Positions 8,115-10,000 of a stretch of 10,000 nt of DNA are shown piece after piece. The stretch is taken from contig JABUQX010142595.1 of the NCBI GenBank assembly GCA_015478945.1, forward strand, positions 1-10,000, given 5' to 3'. The stretch is from Trachelipus rathkii (Eukaryota; Arthropoda; Malacostraca; Isopoda; Trachelipodidae). The number at the start of each line of letters is the position of its first letter. Positions within the stretch are counted from its first letter, which is position 1. Made by a program: the position numbers and the translations under genes. The notes under the pieces were generated by a model, which saw only the letters and a list, made by a program, of their open reading frames with translations, was not told the DNA's origin and did no database searches.

Positions 8115-8335
8115 TATTAAGATTAATGAGTCATTCCTCGAATTTCATTGGCTGACCGTGATGGCTTAACAAATACAGTTCTCTGATTGGTTACCCTTGA
8201 GCGTACTAAAATTGCGTAATGTTTAGGTGTCTGGTAGAGAGCAATTTACCTACCAATGTTTTAGTTGAGGACCTGCAGGCAAAGTGATCGCCCGCGTTAT
8301 TGGTATAGTGGCTGTGAGATCTATGTGAAATAATA
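8115..8335 (-). promoter_or_regulatory. Right copy of the CCAAT/AP-1-like block, without TATA box
   Basis: This is the inverted counterpart of 1240-1465, about four fifths identical by eye. On the - strand it carries CCAAT at 8190-8186 and 8151-8147 (39 bp apart, as on the left) and an AP-1-like TGACTCA at 8133-8127. Where the left arm continues to TATAAAAA, this arm diverges into unrelated sequence (about 8080-8115), so the core promoter seems to have been lost or replaced here. Binding is not demonstrated. Confidence 0.4.
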
Positions 8336-8350
8336 ATAATAATAATAATA

Positions 8351-8391
<41 letters not shown>

Positions 8392-8430
8392 AATACACAC
8401 ACACACACACACACAATAATAATAATAATA
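8328..8430. repeat. Compound microsatellite (TAA)n-(CA)n-(AAT)2-(CA)n-(AAT)n
   Basis: TAA repeats at about 8330-8352 are followed by CA repeats to about 8388, a short AATAAT, a second CA run to about 8413 and AAT repeats to about 8430. It lies where the left arm has the TTATTA-rich zone (about 1110-1240). The - strand frame across it reads only repeat and flank. Confidence 0.95.
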
Positions 8431-8565
8431 TTTTTGTGCGGTTTATATATAGTAAAGATTGAGATTGTTATGTTGACTTCTGCTGGTAAGTTGCTAATTT
8501 TAGTTACATGGTTAATGAATGCTGTATGTCAGCTAGGGCTAAGATGAGATATATTTTTGTTTAGT
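8430..8565. other. Right arm non-coding spacer
   Basis: This is the weakly conserved counterpart of about 940-1090. It includes a TATATATA run near 8445 that could serve as a TATA element on either strand, but no further promoter context is seen. No gene is recognised. Confidence 0.4.
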
Positions 8566-8671
8566 TATTACAATGTTAATGTAAAATTAACATTAATATT
8601 TTAGAGATATGTTTGAAAAAGTGTTGTATATTTTCATTTAACTTGAACGTTTGATATATTTAACAACAAAA
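8566..8671. repeat. Terminal inverted repeat core, right copy (identical to 834-939)
   Basis: This is the exact reverse complement of 834-939 over 106 bases. The 9-bp hairpin is at 8572-8594 with loop GTAAA. It is followed outward by the CAA-rich stretch and the satellite, as on the left. Confidence 0.9.
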
Positions 8672-8815
8672 ACAACAACAACGACAACAACAACAACAAC
8701 AGCAACAAACGCTACAGCAACAACAGCATTTCAACTACAACAACATCGACAACTGCACCAAATGCAACAACAAACGCGACAGTTCAACAACAACAACTAC
8801 AGCAAAGAATTTATT
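8661..8815 (+). repeat. CAA-rich low-complexity stretch, right copy (outward-facing small ORF, coding doubtful)
   Basis: This mirrors 660-842 but is about 30 bp shorter because of fewer triplet units. It gives a 66-residue + strand frame (8651-8851), Thr/Gln/Asn-rich, with the same non-repetitive tail as the left frame. Loss of whole triplets would keep the frame in any such repeat, so frame conservation is weak evidence of coding. Confidence 0.75.
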
Positions 8816-10000
8816 TTGTTATGTTATACAAAATATGACATGAATCAATAGATCAATAGATCAATAGATCAATAGATCATAGAAGGGTAGGAGGGTGGGG
8901 TGGGTAGTTTGATTAACTGATTTACTGATTTACTGCTTTAGGGTATGTAAAAATGTTTTTAAGTTATAAACATAAAAAGAATAATTTTTTTAGTAAAAAC
9001 AAAATGTTTAAAGAAAACAAAACAAAAATAAATAAAAGTTTTTGTGTTATGTTATACAAAATATGACTTGAATCAATAGATCAATAGATCAATAGATCAA
9101 TAGATCAATAGATCAATAGATCAATAGATCAATAGATCACGGATGGGTAGGAGGGTATGGATGACAGTTTGATTAAATGATTTACTGATTTACTGCTTTA
9201 CTGATTTACTGATTTACTGATTTACTGCTTTAGGGTATGTAAAATGCAAATTTTTAAGTTATAAACATAAAAAGAATAAATTTTTTAGTAAAAACAAAAT
9301 GTTTAAAGAAAACAAAACAAAAATAAATAAAAGTTTTTGTGTTATGTTATACAAAATATGACTTGAATCAATAGATCAATAGATCAATAGATCAATAGAT
9401 CACGGATGGGTAGGAGGGTATGGATGACAGTTTGATTTACTGATTTACTGATTTACTGATTTACTGCTTTACTGATTTACTGATTTACTGCTTTAGGGTA
9501 TGTAAAAAACGTAAATTTGGAAGTTATAAACATAAAAAGTATAAAAGTTTTTGTGTTATGTTATACAAAATATGACTTGAATCAATAGATCAATAGATCA
9601 ATAGATCAATAGATCAATAGATCACGGATGGACAGAGAAGGGTAGGAGGGTAGTTTGATTAACTGATTTACTGATTTACTGCTTTAGGGTATGTAAAAAT
9701 GCAAATTTTTTAAGTTATAAACATAAAAAGAATAATTTTTTTAGTAAAAACAAAATGTTTAAAGAAAACAAAACAAAATAAATAAAAGTTTTTGTTATGT
9801 TAAACAAAATATGACTTGAATCAATAGATCAATAGATCAATAGATCAATAGATCACGAAAGGGTAGGAGGGTGGCTGGATACAGTTTGATTTACTGATTT
9901 ACTGCTTTAGGGTATGTAAAATGCAAATTTTTTTAGGCTATAAACATAAAAAGAATAAATTTTTAGTAAAAACAAAAAGTTTTAAAGAAAAGAAAACGAA
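8812..10000 (-). repeat. Right subterminal satellite block of 191-292-bp units
   Basis: This is the inverted counterpart of 1-660, with more units. The boundary motif GGGTATGT occurs at about 8941, 9233, 9496, 9687 and 9910, giving steps of 292, 263, 191 and 223 bp. Each unit has CAATAGAT octamers (eight or so in the 9068-9138 array, fewer elsewhere), a GGGTAGGAGGGT spacer, CTGATTTA octamers ending in CTGCTTTAGGG, and an A-rich segment with ATAAACATAAAAAG. The unit starting at 9496 lacks most of the A-rich segment. The unit next to the core (8818-8940) has the GGGTGGGGTGGG spacer also seen at the left inner edge. The array continues beyond 10000. Confidence 0.9.

Larger units (their letters stand above)
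1..10000. repeat. Giant imperfect inverted repeat spanning the window, centre near 4380
   Basis: The left arm (1 to about 4350) is, read on the - strand, collinear with the right arm (about 4415 to 10000). By-eye anchors are 834-939 with 8566-8671 (identical), 1240-1465 with 8115-8335, 1955-2050 with 7593-7690, 2085-2197 with 7446-7558 (identical), 2400-2580 with 7080-7240, 3180-3240 with 6417-6480, 3360-3410 with 6210-6255, 3860-3900 with 4985-5030, 4100-4125 with 4718-4740, 4150-4180 with 4620-4655 and 4265-4295 with 4490-4525. The sum of paired coordinates moves from about 8770 near the centre to 9643 and 9505 further out, so the arms have gained and lost several hundred bases. Mirrored order is direct observation; a common origin by inverted duplication is inference. 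Both arms run off the window, so the full size is unknown. Confidence 0.85.

Noticed and set aside
8206..8412. 68-residue - strand frame beginning with a Cys-Val run
   Set aside because: It is translated (CA)n/(TAA)n plus the CCAAT-block flank; no conserved frame exists in the mirrored left arm.
1..10000. Assembly artefact (a contig joined to its own reverse complement)
   Set aside because: The arms differ by large indels, premature stops and extensive substitutions, so the left arm is not a false copy of the right; a false join of two related elements at the centre still cannot be excluded from sequence alone.

Overview
The window is AT-rich eukaryotic DNA, most likely from an invertebrate animal; the host cannot be named from the sequence. 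It is dense in (TA)n, (GT/CA)n and (TAA)n microsatellites and has no operon-like organisation. It holds one convincing gene: an uninterrupted 1066-codon family B, protein-primed DNA polymerase (4392-7592, + strand) of the Polinton/Maverick/adintovirus type. No integrase, packaging ATPase, protease or capsid gene is visible, and the window ends inside repeats on both sides, so the element's true ends are not seen.

The whole window is organised as one very large imperfect palindrome centred near position 4380. Read outward from the centre, the right arm holds the intact polymerase, a 3'UTR-like tail, a microsatellite cluster, a CCAAT/AP-1-like block, a 106-bp terminal-repeat core, a CAA-rich stretch and then subterminal satellite units (about 8812-10000). 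The left arm holds the same items in mirrored order and orientation: a decayed polymerase copy on the - strand (about 4350 down to 2051), the UTR-like tail (about 1955-2050), microsatellites, the CCAAT/AP-1-like block (now with a TATA box), the identical 106-bp core (834-939), the GTT/CAA-rich stretch and satellite units (1-660).

Divergence between the arms is uneven. The 106-bp core and a 113-bp piece of the polymerase 3' end are letter-for-letter identical. Most of the polymerase copy is only just alignable and carries stops, frameshifts and large deletions. This fits an old inverted duplication, or a fold-back dimer of a protein-primed linear element, in which one polymerase stayed under selection, the other decayed, and parts of the arms were kept alike by gene conversion. 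That history is inference. The mirrored layout and the identical tracts are read directly from the sequence. All alignments were made by eye.
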